Assembly (NCBI GenBank): GCA_036023115.1
Contig: JAYKKT010000048.1
Span: 7,088,501 to 7,152,500 of the forward strand
Origin: Brasenia schreberi
Lineage: Eukaryota; Streptophyta; Magnoliopsida; Nymphaeales; Cabombaceae
Reading direction: 5' to 3'
DNA: 64,000 nt
The position numbers were made by a program, and so were the translations under genes. The first letter of the stretch is position 1, and each line of letters begins with the position of its first letter. The notes below the pieces were generated by a model that was not told the DNA's origin, did no database searches, and worked only from the letters and a program-made list of their open reading frames with translations. This document shows positions 24,506 through 35,832 of this stretch, piece by piece.

Positions 24506-26800
24506 GGTTGTCTTTCCTGACCGGAACCCTTCTCTCAACTTGCGTAATTCATGGAGAATTTGCAAGAGGGTCTTTTTCTCGCTGAACCGGTATGTGAAAG
24601 ATCATTTTTGCAGTGGTGTGTACAGTATTTTTATAATGTACTCCTACGCTCTCATTGACACGAGCTAAACTTAGAATCTATTTAGCTAGCTCCTCTTAGC
24701 GTGGGAAAAGGCTCAGTGTTGGTTTTGGTTCGGTACTTGTACGGTTACATATTTCTAGGCTTTGAATGAGATTTTAGTTTTTTATTATAAAAGAGGATCT
24801 ATGTTGCCTTTTGCTTGACTCGGTCATCTGTGTTTGTGTGTGTTTGTGTCTGAGAGAGGGAGACAGATCATACCAACATCATTGAACGTAATTGAAGAAT
24901 TAAAAAATTAGGGTGAATAATTTTATCCAAATGACGGCAGAGAAGACTGATACATTTGTATTTCAGAGAATGCCGCCGGGAAGAAACTAAAATCCGATAG
25001 TAGTATTAAGAGACGTTTAAGAATGTTCTTTTGTGCAAGTCAAGGCAGCTTTAGCTAGACCACAATGCCTGGTAAATGAGCTCAGCAGATGTTGGTAAGT
25101 CTCATCTTCCAACCTCTAATGCCGACCGATATGTATGAGCCCAGTCTATTTTAGAGGCCATACCGATGGTTTCATTTGATGGGTGGATTTAAATATGCTT
25201 GTTTTGAAACAGTTTGGCGGTTTCAACCAGAATCGAACCCAGTCAGAGACCAACTAGAATCAGACTCTTAATCCGTTCAAAAAACCAAGTCACTTAGTTT
25301 GGTTTTAGTTCTGCCAATCATGAAACCAGAACCACGTCAATTGAAACCAGTAAATTTCAAACTATCGGTTCCATTTTCTTCTCTTTTTAAGTTTCAAAAT
25401 TTTAATTTTGGACGGTTTCAGATGATTAAAGACTCAAATCGGATCCAAAACCAGCCTGGTCCTTGTCCGGTTTCAGTTTCCATGAAAACAGAAACCGGTA
25501 ATTCTGGTTTACCTGAAACTAGCCATTTCTACTTGAATCGACTAACTGAAATAAGGTTTGGCTGTATTTAGATTCAGAATTTGATATGTTGTATCGGGCG
25601 GGCGTCAGCTCCTAACCCTCCTGTTTGGAGGGCCTCACTTCAATGCTTGCTTCCAAGATTTGGAGGCACCCAAGGGAGGGGATGGGTTCAGGGTTATTGC
25701 TTAAAGTGAACACATCCTATATAAGACCTGAGCTAAGCAAGGGGAACACGATCTAAACTTGTAGAAGTTCAAAACAAGTGCCACTGAGCTTGTTGATCTA
25801 CTCAACCAAGATGTTAACTTCTCCATACCAGACTCACTGCGAAAATGGAACTTCTGACTAAGAAGGAAAGGTGCAACGACCTAACCAGTTACCCTAGTAT
25901 GCATCTCTGTACATGTATACACATATAAACTGAAGTAATTAAACAAGTTAATATGAAGTGCCACTAGAGGTAGCGCAAAATCATCTTGAGGATCAAGCCA
26001 GAACTCGGAACCTGCATGGCAGAGCTGGCTAACATCTTGAGCATAAACGGCTAATCTAGGTTGTTCACGCCGTTTGGACACCATAAAAAAAAGGAAAAGA
26101 AAAGCTATCTGAAGCCCAGCTGAGCTAAAACAAGTTGATTGTACCCATGTAACTAGACCCTTTATTGATGATCACTCCCAGGAAAGGAGAAAAGGTAGGA
26201 AAGATACATGATAATGTTCATGAAAATAAAAGATATGGGGGGAAAATTTCACCCACCAGAAGTCTCACTAAACGTATCCTCCTTATGACACCAAGTGAAA
26301 AAGCCTAAAATGGAAGAGTAACAGATGATTTAGGAAAGTTATTCATGGCATACCAAATTATGCCTATGAATCTGCTAGTCTTAAAATGTCTTCCCCGAAA
26401 CTTGCCACAAACATGTGATGTCCTTCGACTTGACCACCTTTCAGCCACCTTCTATCTGCAAAAATTTTACAATCAAGTCTTTGAAATTGTTAGCCTATAA
26501 TCTTTCAGCAAATAAACCTTACTATTTCTATTCTCAGCGAAAAAAATACTTTGAATCTTTAACCATCAGCAATGAGAAAAACAACTCGAGATAGTATGTT
26601 TCTTCTACAATGGAAACCCTTTCAGTCCATATTGACAACTTTGTTTTTTACATTCCCCTTCCAAAATTCCATGCTCTCTCTCTCTCTCTCTAGCAAAGGT
26701 TTCGGCAACCTGGGCCCAATCACTATAGCTGTTTATCTCTAATCTGTCTTCTCAGAAGAGCAATCCAAGTATCAAATTTTTCTGAAGCTCTCCTCACCCA
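24506..26800. other. PIS 3' flank and intergenic repeats
   Basis: It begins with the PIS 3' UTR (end not determinable). A GGGAAAAGGCTCAG at about 24702-24715 resembles an RTE 3' tail. The stretch 25210-25570 is rich in GGTTCC/GGAACC-like words, the same class as near 7.2 and 51.5 kb. A possible minus-strand SINE B box lies near 26000-26020 and a (CT)n run at 26673-26691. No gene is supported. Confidence 0.45.
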
Positions 26801-26808
26801 CCATTTCT

Positions 26809-28091
26809 TCACCCATCATTTCCTGCAAATCTAGAATATCTAGCTTCCAAATCCTCAGCCGTTGCCTCCTGTCCAGAACAACGCAAATCCTTGACAAGTT
26901 TTGTATATACAGGGACGTTCGGCTTCAATCCTTTATCCATCATTTCCACCAGAATAGCATAACCATCAATGAGTTTTCCTCATTTCCGAAATAGACTAGC
27001 AAGTAAACTATAGGTCATAGTTGCCGAAGACTTGTCCTTCGAGCACATCTCCACCACAAATCTGTGGGCACCGTGAATCTGACCAGAGCAGAAGTACCCT
27101 TTTATGAATGCAGCATGAGTTGTAAAACGGGGTTTAAGTCCCTCTGAAAGCATTGTGTCGAGGAATTCGATTGCAAAATCCATCCTCCCAATTCTACAAG
27201 CATGAAAAGCAACTACTTCGTAAGTTATTTCATTTGGAAGACATCCTGAAACCTCCATTAACTCGATCAATTCACAAGCCTCAGCGATCTTTCCCCTCTT
27301 GCACAGACCACCCAAAAGAAGATTATTCGAAGTCATGTTTGGATTACACCCCATTATTCTCATTTCATCCAAAATGCGTCTTGCATCTTCAAAATTCCCA
27401 TTTCGGCACTTTGTGCCAATCAGGAGATTGAAGCAAGAGGTTTTCTTCACACTTTCCTTCATGACCACAACAACCAAAGCTAATAAACTCGCCTTGGAGA
27501 GCATACTGATCAAGCTGTAGACACCCGATTTCTGGCACCCACCGCCGACCGAATTCAAGATCTTCACAACACGAACGACCAAATCCCTCCCTGAAGAACC
27601 ATTTACTACGAACCCAAACGCACGCTGATCCAAACAATACCCCAATGAAGACAACTCGTGAACCAAACCCTCATGGAATCAAAATCCCCAATCCTCCCAA
27701 CCACATCAATAACCAAATTATATACCATCTGATTAGGGCAAAATCCCGGTTGGCTCTTCCCCCAATCGAACAATCGATAAGCAGAACTCGCGTTCTTGAT
27801 TGAAGATTGAAGAACGTCTCTGACCAACAGGGGCGAAGGATTGACATTCATGCGATCGAGCTTCATTTCTAAATCCACTTCGTTTCTATTCACCAACTGG
27901 ACGACTTTCTTGGGTTCCTTTGAGTCCGTGAAATTAGGATTAGGGTTTTGGGTAGTAGGTTTGTAGCGGATGAAATTCTTAGGTTTTCTAGACGATGAAG
28001 ACGACGAAGAGAACAAGAATGAAGAGCAAGGATAAGGAAAGGAGAGAAGAGGGAGAAGACGCAGGTACCCGGCTTTGCTGGAGGCATCCAT
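26809..28091 (-). pseudogene. PPR-repeat protein pseudogene (P-class, probably organellar)
   Basis: The minus-strand ATG at 28091 opens a Ser/Arg-rich N terminus typical of mitochondrial or plastid targeting (LLPLLSFPYPCSSFLFSSSS). Degenerate 35-residue pentatricopeptide repeats follow, for example NLLLGGLCKRGKIAEACELI and FIKGYFCSGQIHGAHRFVVE. Two lesions break it. A one-base loss near 27665-27672 shifts frame between …GDFDSMR and VHELSSLGY. A TGA at 26980-26982 (after SLFRK, before GKLIDGYAILV) replaces what is probably a Trp codon; the frame then continues to a natural stop at 26809. Allowing one missing base gives exactly 428 codons, intronless as is usual for PPR genes. PPR proteins bind organellar RNA for editing, splicing or stability. 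I do not recognise the orthologue. Sequencing error for either lesion is possible; two together favour a recent pseudogene. Confidence 0.85.
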
Positions 28092-28245
28092 TTTTCTCCA
28101 TTTGCGAAGGAGAAGACGAACAGAAGAAATGAAACAGCCAAACAAGGAGAAAAATAGGCCGCAAGATTGAAATTTCCGTGTGACTAAATCACCCTAAAAA
28201 ATTGGTGTGTATTTCTTTATTGCTTGTGCCGTTGACGTAGGGAAT

Positions 28246-28534
28246 CAGGGATGTTCATGGCACGAGGATCGTGTCGATTAAAAACTTGGTCCCCGTCGCC
28301 GACCCGCCCTCATAACCCCATGGGGACCCATCCCCGTTCCCCCCATGAGTGCCCTCCACGAGTTTTTGATGAGTCCACTTAGTACATAGCAGAGGAATTT
28401 CACAATATTTGGTTACTTGATTGCTTTTATCTGATTCCCCTCAAGTCTTTAACGAAACTATAATAACTTCCATAAAACATTAATCGACTCGAGTTTCACA
28501 ATTAAGGAAAATAAGCATACTGTTTTAGTTACCC

Positions 28535-28579
<45 letters not shown>

Positions 28580-28913
28580 CTACACTATCTGCTGAAAGAG
28601 AAAGAGAGAGGTTGAAACCGAGGCCGGACTACCTGAGGGTGAGGGTTGTCGTTCACAATTCACCACCATCCCCAGAGAGGGAGGGAGGGAGGGCAGAGAG
28701 AGGAGAACCGATAGACTAGGGTTTTTGTCTTCTGGGCTCTCAATGTTTATGGAACGGGGTGGGTTTGTGAGGCGGTTTCACGGATATAGGGAACGGGGAT
28801 TTCCAGTCCCCATCCCCACCACGATCCGATCGCTCCCCCCTTCCCTGAATTCACCCCACTCGAGGCAGGAACCCACGGGTAGCGGGGGATCCCCGCTCTA
28901 TGAACATCTCTAG
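28246..28913. mobile_element. GC-rich inverted-repeat element (hAT-like MITE)
   Basis: The left end reads CAGGGATGTTCATGGCACG and the right end, reverse-complemented, TAGAGATGTTCATAGAGCG, about 80% alike and both of hAT form YARNG. Flanks GTAGGGAA and GTAAGGAT agree at 6 of 8 positions, which could be a decayed target-site duplication if the left end is moved by one base. Inside are G/C-rich GGGGATCCCC words near both ends and a (GA)n run at 28541-28574. No transposase frame. Confidence 0.6.
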
Positions 28914-29053
28914 TAAGGATGGCAATGGTTTTGGTCTCAGATGGGTACACCTTTACCCGGCCCTAACCCAAACCTTAGTAGGATAGTTACGTGTTCAAAT
29001 TCTCTTTTTCCCATGGGTGGAAGTGTGGATATGGATAAAAAACAAGACATATA

Positions 29054-29054
29054 C

Positions 29055-29089
<35 letters not shown>

Positions 29090-29102
29090 GGGGGGGGGGG
29101 GA
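29054..29102. repeat. Compound (AT)n(GT)n(G)n microsatellite
   Basis: AT repeats run into GT repeats and then about 12 G residues. Likely length-variable and error-prone in assembly. Confidence 0.9.
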
Positions 29103-29109
29103 TTACTAA

Positions 29110-30240
29110 CCACACACCTACATTTAAAATGTTTATTAATGCTTTTAAATTTGATATAGAAACTTTCCAGAAAATACTAAAAAATACTTCTATATCAATT
29201 TTTCTCCTCTCCGCTCAATTCTATCATTCTCTTCATTTTACTCCAACGACCAGCATTTCCTTTGTTGAAAGCTATTGTTGCTTTCTTGACAGCCAAATGA
29301 ATACACGATTATTTTCTTACAAACCTCACCATAGATTTACTAAAAAAAAAAAGAAGAGACAATTGATCCAACTGATTTTCAAATTTTTTTAGGTTTTGAG
29401 AGGTTGATTCTTAGTAATATTTTTGTAGTCTTATAGGTTTGTCTTTTATATTTTTTGTTTTACTTGATATTTTATGATTTTTGGGTCAAAGTATTCGCTC
29501 GTTAAACTTTGATTTGAAACGTTGCATAGGCGGGTCTCTCTGGCATCTCTTCATTAAAGGAGACATGCCTGGTCCACAAGGAAGATACTGTGAGATCTTG
29601 ACCAGATTGGGTCAGACTTGATCTGATCCAACCAGGTCCCACCTTGGACTCTACGTGTGGGAGCAGCGGACGGGAGCTACGGTCTTCCGTATGCTATAAA
29701 GCTCAACAGTGGTCACGGCGGCCTCCACTTAGCTGAAAGGAAGGCGAAAATCACCTTCCTCCCAACATAAACGAAAAAGAAATAGGGAAAGAGAGAAAAA
29801 AAGAAAAAAAGAACGGTGAAGAAGAGAGAGAAAGGGAGAGAGAAGAACGACACAATTTTATATCAAAGAAAGAACGATCTATATAGTTTGTTTCTTAGAT
29901 TTTCAAGTAATAGCGCCACCACCTACAAGAAACACATATTTAGTGATCCTATTATTCCTAAAGTCCGCAATCTTACTCGTATCACTAGATCCTTCAAGAA
30001 TAGAAGAATGTTTTCTATAAAGTAGCTCAAGGAAAATGACTTGATTCATCATCTAAGAAATGAGGAAATATATATCAAAATAATTTATTCTTTCTTTTTT
30101 ATGTGTACCCCTTGACAAGTAACTTGGCCTTATACTTATTTATTGTTTCGTCTATATTTAATTTTTTCTTAAAATGTACAATAGAATGATCGGAGTCAAA
30201 TCAACCAATTCACAAGTTTTATTTCAAAGAATTAATTGGT
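29110..30240. other. Intergenic; possible decayed LTR or promoter-like sequence
   Basis: CTATAAAG at 29693-29700 is followed by a G+C-richer stretch, then purine-rich AAAGAGAG (29780-29850). This could be a TATA-containing LTR of the neighbouring Copia remnant, but no matching second LTR was found. No coding frame is recognisable. Confidence 0.3.
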
Positions 30241-30249
30241 TTTCATCAT

Positions 30250-32700
30250 TAATGACTTCCTTCTATAACTTAACCTTAGGTAAGGTCATATCATACTAGA
30301 AGCAAATGGGATCATCCTCAATATTGAAGGTGACAAAGTCATTTCTAAAGTATTTAGATATCCTACGCCGCTTACTTCTCTTGGGTTTAGTTATTTCCTC
30401 AAAATCCTATGATGTAAAAATAACACAATACGGGTCACCCTCACATTTGTCATCATTTTCACATGATCAAAAATGAAACGAGTAGTAGGGTTAGGATCTC
30501 TATAATATATACTTTGGGAAATACCAATTTTCATAAAAAACACATTCTACAAATCATAACTATCATGTTAGCATCTATGCTAGATACATAAGATCGTATG
30601 ACCAAGAATTTGTACGTATAACTTGTCTCCACGTAATTCAGAAATATGATATGCACAGTTTAGATCTCAATTTCTTTTTTTTTTTGTTTTCAATGATAAG
30701 TACTTTTGTAAGACACCCCCTACATTTTGAGATACAACCCTTCTAAAGTTTAAATATGGAGAATTCTATTAAAAATATGACAAGTCATATTCAAAGTTGT
30801 CCTCAAAATATAGGTAAGTAATATAAAACTTTAAAGTAAAACAGTAATCATCTCACATAGGGTTCTATTTTTCTTTTTGTTTACTCCATTAGACTAAGGT
30901 AAATACGGAGCAATAACCTCATATACAATATTATTTTTTTATAGTATTCTTGAAATAAGTTTGATGTATACTCTCTTCTCCTATAACATCTTAATCGTTT
31001 AAGCACCTTGTTAGTTTGTGTTGTGCCTCATTTATAAAAATGTATAACTTTTTTAAGGCTTTATCTTTACTTTTAAGCAAGTAAATATAATAGTATTTAC
31101 TATAATTATCAATAAATATAATAAAATAGCTTTTGTTATCTCTAGTTGTCATTCTATTGAATTCACAAATGTCAGTGTGCACTAAATTCAAAATTTAAAT
31201 TTTCTATCAACAATATAAAATTGTTTCCTATTTTATTTTGCTTGCACACAAATGTTATATTTATGTTTTCTATTTATAATAGTCTTAGGAATAAGATTTT
31301 AATTCATCATTCTTTTATAAAATTAAAATTAACATGACTGAACCTAGCATGTCATACATTAGATGATTGAATATCATAAGCAACAGAAAAAGTAGATGCT
31401 TTATTAACATTAAAATTCATACAAGAATCAATAACAAGTTCTACATGAATTTTAAACAGATTATTTACATCACACAAATAACCCTTCCTAAAAAAATATC
31501 AAGTACTAAGTCATGTATATATGATTTTATTATATGTGCAATCCAACAATAAACCCTGTCTAACTAAAAATGGACCACCAAATATTTTGGTGAATTATGG
31601 GAGTACGACTAACTTCCTAATGAGCTAGAACTTTTTCTAAAAAAAACTTAAAATCCATATGTTCTTCGTCCTTAACTTTAGCAGTCAAATGATCACCTAA
31701 AGTAATGGTTCTCACACAGACAACCCGGTAAGACACAAACATACACATTAGTCCTAGTGTCTATAATCCAGTAATGTGACTCATAAATAGAAAAGATATT
31801 GGGTTTAAAAGATAGATATATGTCACTAGATACAGGTGGAGTGGTCACCATATTAACCATTGCCCCCTCGATAGCCACAGGTTTATTGGCTTTCTTCGTG
31901 AAACAATCCCTAGCCTAATATCCAACTTTATAACAAAGTCAGGTAAGGTTTGTTTTGAGGTTTCTTTTACATCTTGGCATTTGGTTTGTACTTTACATGT
32001 TTTTCATTATGATCACTAGGTTATCTATTTCCAACTGTTAGATTAAGCCTAGGGGTACTATCAATATGCATAATAAGTTTTAAATTTTTATGTTCTTCCT
32101 TTATTGTTATGTCTATCTAAGATCATCAAGGGTCATCTTACTTTTTTTGTACTTGAGATCTAGGTCGAAACCCCTCGAAGACTTAGAAAATTTCTCAATA
32201 TTAAACATAACAATAAATTTATCAAGAAGTTTCATCTCGACTTCTTTCAGACCATGGCATAGAAAGTGGAACTCATGTGCATGCTCAGTCATAGATTTCC
32301 CCTTTTATCATTTTATACATAAAAAAACTTGGTAACAGAATACTTTTCAAGATTGATGTCTTCAATATTGTATTTCTTACTCAATGCAGTGTATATATCT
32401 TTTATTACCATGGAAGGAGAACTATATACGTCGAATAATACATTCAATAATACCTCTAAAATACAATGGTACATGATGTTCATCTTCTTATACTTTGTGA
32501 TTTTATTTGAGATTTTAGGATCAATATCATCTGATTGGGGACAATCTCACTCAATGAATGTATGCAACCCTAACATTATCAATCAAATTTTCATACATTA
32601 TTGCAAGCATTTAAAGTGGTGACTGAAAAATATTTTTGACATAAAGGTTAAATTAACCTTAGGTAAAGTGGTAGATGAAGACATGTTTACTATGGATATT
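30250..32700 (-). mobile_element. Decayed Ty1/Copia retrotransposon, internal region
   Basis: On the minus strand, gag-like sequence (about 32000-32330), a broken zinc knuckle (CYKVGY…ARDC, near 31900-31960), a gag-protease linker ending WIIDTRT (31693-31878; WIIDTGA expected at the Asp protease site), and the integrase core (30991-31191: LVHTDICEFN…FIIFIDNYSKYYYIYLLK, with the first DDE Asp and the FID(D/N) Asp region). Order gag-PR-IN is that of Copia, where integrase precedes reverse transcriptase. RT was not found downstream, and LTRs were not resolved. Stops and frameshifts are everywhere, so it is inactive. Confidence 0.7.
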
Positions 32701-32719
32701 AATTTCTCTAAGATTATTG

Positions 32720-35400
32720 GTAAAAACTATAGGATTACATGCATTCAATAAATATGCTCAAATCAAGAACAATCACACATCCGAAGAAATCCATATATAA
32801 ACCATGTAGGGAACAGGCAAACCAAAACAAAAAAATAGTACACCACTTATCTTGTTCGAGTCATCCGTATGAACTGACCTTAGAGAAATCAACACCATGT
32901 TGTTGGGTATACGCAAGTGGTTGAACTTTTCCCCAAAGACAAAATGCATACATGGCAGGAACATGTAGCTAACTCAAGGCGCCTTCGACCACACCTCAAT
33001 TGCCTTAGACAAGGAATGAAAGAAGAGTAGTCACATAAAGGGAAAATGCAGAGAGTATAAAGAGACGAGAGGAGAGAGTATGTGTGCGAGTAACTACTGA
33101 TTAGGGAAGCCCTAATCTTGTTTTATAAACAAAATAGTGGATCTCATATCAGATCCAAATGATGCACCTCTTCGCCCGTAATCGTTTCCCATAAGGTCCA
33201 TTTAATCATTAGATCAAAACCTTTTCGTGGAAAAAGAAAGGCGAAAGATAATTTTCAAACCCAAGGTTTGGTCCAACCTAGAGCACCTATGCATGGTTAT
33301 GCATGTCCTCTCCAAGTTCTATAAACAAAAGTTTGTAAACTACCAACTATATAAAAGTACACGTAGGATTCTTCCTTGTATAAATATGAGACTAAACTTT
33401 GTCTCTTGATCTTCATATACACAAATCCCTCACTCACATGTGACTTTAATACTTTAAGACTTTTACATGTATCAAAGATGCATCAAATGAACATATAGGG
33501 ATGGTAATTATGAACTAAATATAATTATGCACTTGAGTTTAATTAACTCAACCGCTAATTAACATTAAATGCAACAGTAAGAACTTCCTGCAACCTATTT
33601 CATGTGAGATCAAGATAATATTGATTTGAGAGAAAGGCCAACCGCAGCAGCAGTCACTCTAATTAAGGACAAACCAAAGTTCAACCAAACACTTGTTGAA
33701 GAACAAATTCGGCAAATACATCAATGGTAGCAAGGCCGTTTTGCACGTGAGTGAATTAGCAATCTCAACGCTAACTCAAATATGAATTTCGTCGACCTAG
33801 TCCATAAGAAAGCGTTGTTGAGAAATTGAAGAAGTTGAAGCAGTGATCAGTAAGGTAACATAATCAACAAGAAAAGAAATATGTCAGTTGTGTGTGGGAG
33901 CTCCAAGACGTGTTGATACGCTTTCTTTTAGGCTTACTTCGCCGACTTGTCTTGCTCACACAGTAGAGTTCAATTAATTGACGATGCTTTTAGAATGAAA
34001 GAAGTACGTTTCTCTTGTGCGCACTAAAAATAACAAACACAATTTAAGACTAAACTTTCTAAAGATTGTGTTGATCGAAAGAACGGCTCTTTTGGTGGGA
34101 GAGAACAGGCGATAGAGAGAATTCGATTTTTTTCTCTATTCACTGTGCTATCAACCGCCACTTTACATCTTCCGACTTTAAACAGATTTCAGCACAGTCA
34201 TGACTCTTCAACAACAGAGACATCAACGTGTCAACTGGCATTGTTTTCTTTTGCTGATGATTTCTGTTTGTTTGTGTGAACGGACATATCCATTCATTCG
34301 GTTTCTATTGAGGCCTCTTTATTTCATGAATTGAATATTAATAGAAACTATCAGCAAGTGGTGAATCATTGCGGCTCTCACACCATCCATCCAAGAAGAC
34401 ATTGAGAGTCTCTCAGAAAGAGACACCGTTCAACAATAGTGTCTGTTCAACCACACATTATAGAATTGTGTGTGTGAGCATACCATTAATATCAAATCAA
34501 TTGATACTCATGGAAACCATACAAACGAGTATTGAGTTTCCTCTTGAATGTTTTTTTCGTATTGTGGTAATGCCATTTTTGTATTGGCACTTTAAATTTC
34601 TAATCAAGTCGGTTCATGCTCCTAGTCATTATTTACATATATGGTTTGATTTTGGTCATGTTGGAATGGCGACCAGCATACCTTCTCATAATCTTGGAGA
34701 AGTTATAGATGCTCTTTCTATATTAATTCATAATCCTGTATTTGGTGTCTATTTTCTTCTTCGTCTTCTTCTTCTTCCCAAAAAATGGCAAGTTTTTCTT
34801 AAGTATAGAACCCCTAGTTTTTTATCTGGGTCTCACATGATTCTGAAGTCTTGTAGTGGATGTGGGTAATGTATGGTCTTAATATTATTTCTTAGTAATA
34901 TGTCCAGAACCTTCTCTGGCTCACTTTGTTCCGCATTATCGCACATTAATAGCATCTGTTGTGGCATTTTGGGTAGCAAGTTTTGTTGTATGTCTACATT
35001 TAATACCAATGATTGGACTCTCCTATCTCTTCTGCTTTTTCTTTGCTTTCAAATTTTTTGTAACATCCACTTTAGTTTAATTATTAAATGCCATGGACAG
35101 CTCCAGCTCCAATGCATTATTTTCCTTTTGGTCTAAACCACCAGAAGGCCACGAGGACCCAGACTAATCCGGTCTGAGTTGGGTCTCCCCACGATAGGGT
35201 AAAGCTTGTGTTGTAAGAACTTCAAATTCTATATTTGGTTCTCCATAGAAACGTAAGGTGTCTATTTCATTAATCAAGAAAATGACATATCCTTGCAAAA
35301 AGCTCAGAAGCTGAGATCTCAAAATGTAAAATTTTCACATCATTCACCACCTTCCATTACAAAGATATTCTGAATCGCGTGTAAAATTTCCACATCGTTT
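32720..35400. other. Intergenic, no gene recognised
   Basis: AT-rich. Open frames at 34369-34869 and 34873-35136 have no domain I recognise, and their composition (runs of Leu, Phe, His) resembles non-coding AT-rich sequence. An upstream part (32900-33120) could be the 5' flank or LTR of the Copia remnant. Confidence 0.4.
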
Positions 35401-35421
35401 ATATAAGCTGTTTATCATATT

Positions 35422-35424
<3 letters not shown>

Positions 35425-35487
<63 letters not shown>

Positions 35488-35509
35488 AAACATATATATA
35501 TATATATAT
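35425..35509. repeat. Compound (CT)n(CA)n(TA)n microsatellite
   Basis: About 19 CT units, about 13 CA units, then TA units in direct succession. It is about 300 bp downstream of the MYB3R stop codon and so could lie in the 3' UTR or just beyond. Confidence 0.9.
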
Positions 35510-35832
35510 GTTGAAGAGCATAGAAGTGGCACATGTTAAAATATTATTCAAATGCTAAACTGTCACTTTGGAATAACATAAAATAGAAAAAAATAACATA
35601 GATATTAATAGGGAAGAAATAGTACATGAGATGTGTGAGTTCACACCCTTGCAACACAAGGCTTTTTATTCGGTGGAGGAAGGTAGCACAGGCCAAAACA
35701 ACATTGATAGGATGACGTCACACAATTCCATGCGTCTACAGATGAAAGAGATGCCTCTCTCTATGGTACAAGGGGAAATAAATATACCTCCATCCAAAAT
35801 ATAACAACAAAGGAGCAAGTGTACGCAATGCG

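Noticed and set aside
34369..35136. Two adjacent open frames, 166 and 87 codons
   Set aside because: No domain or homology recognised, low-complexity Leu/Phe-rich text, no splice logic linking them.
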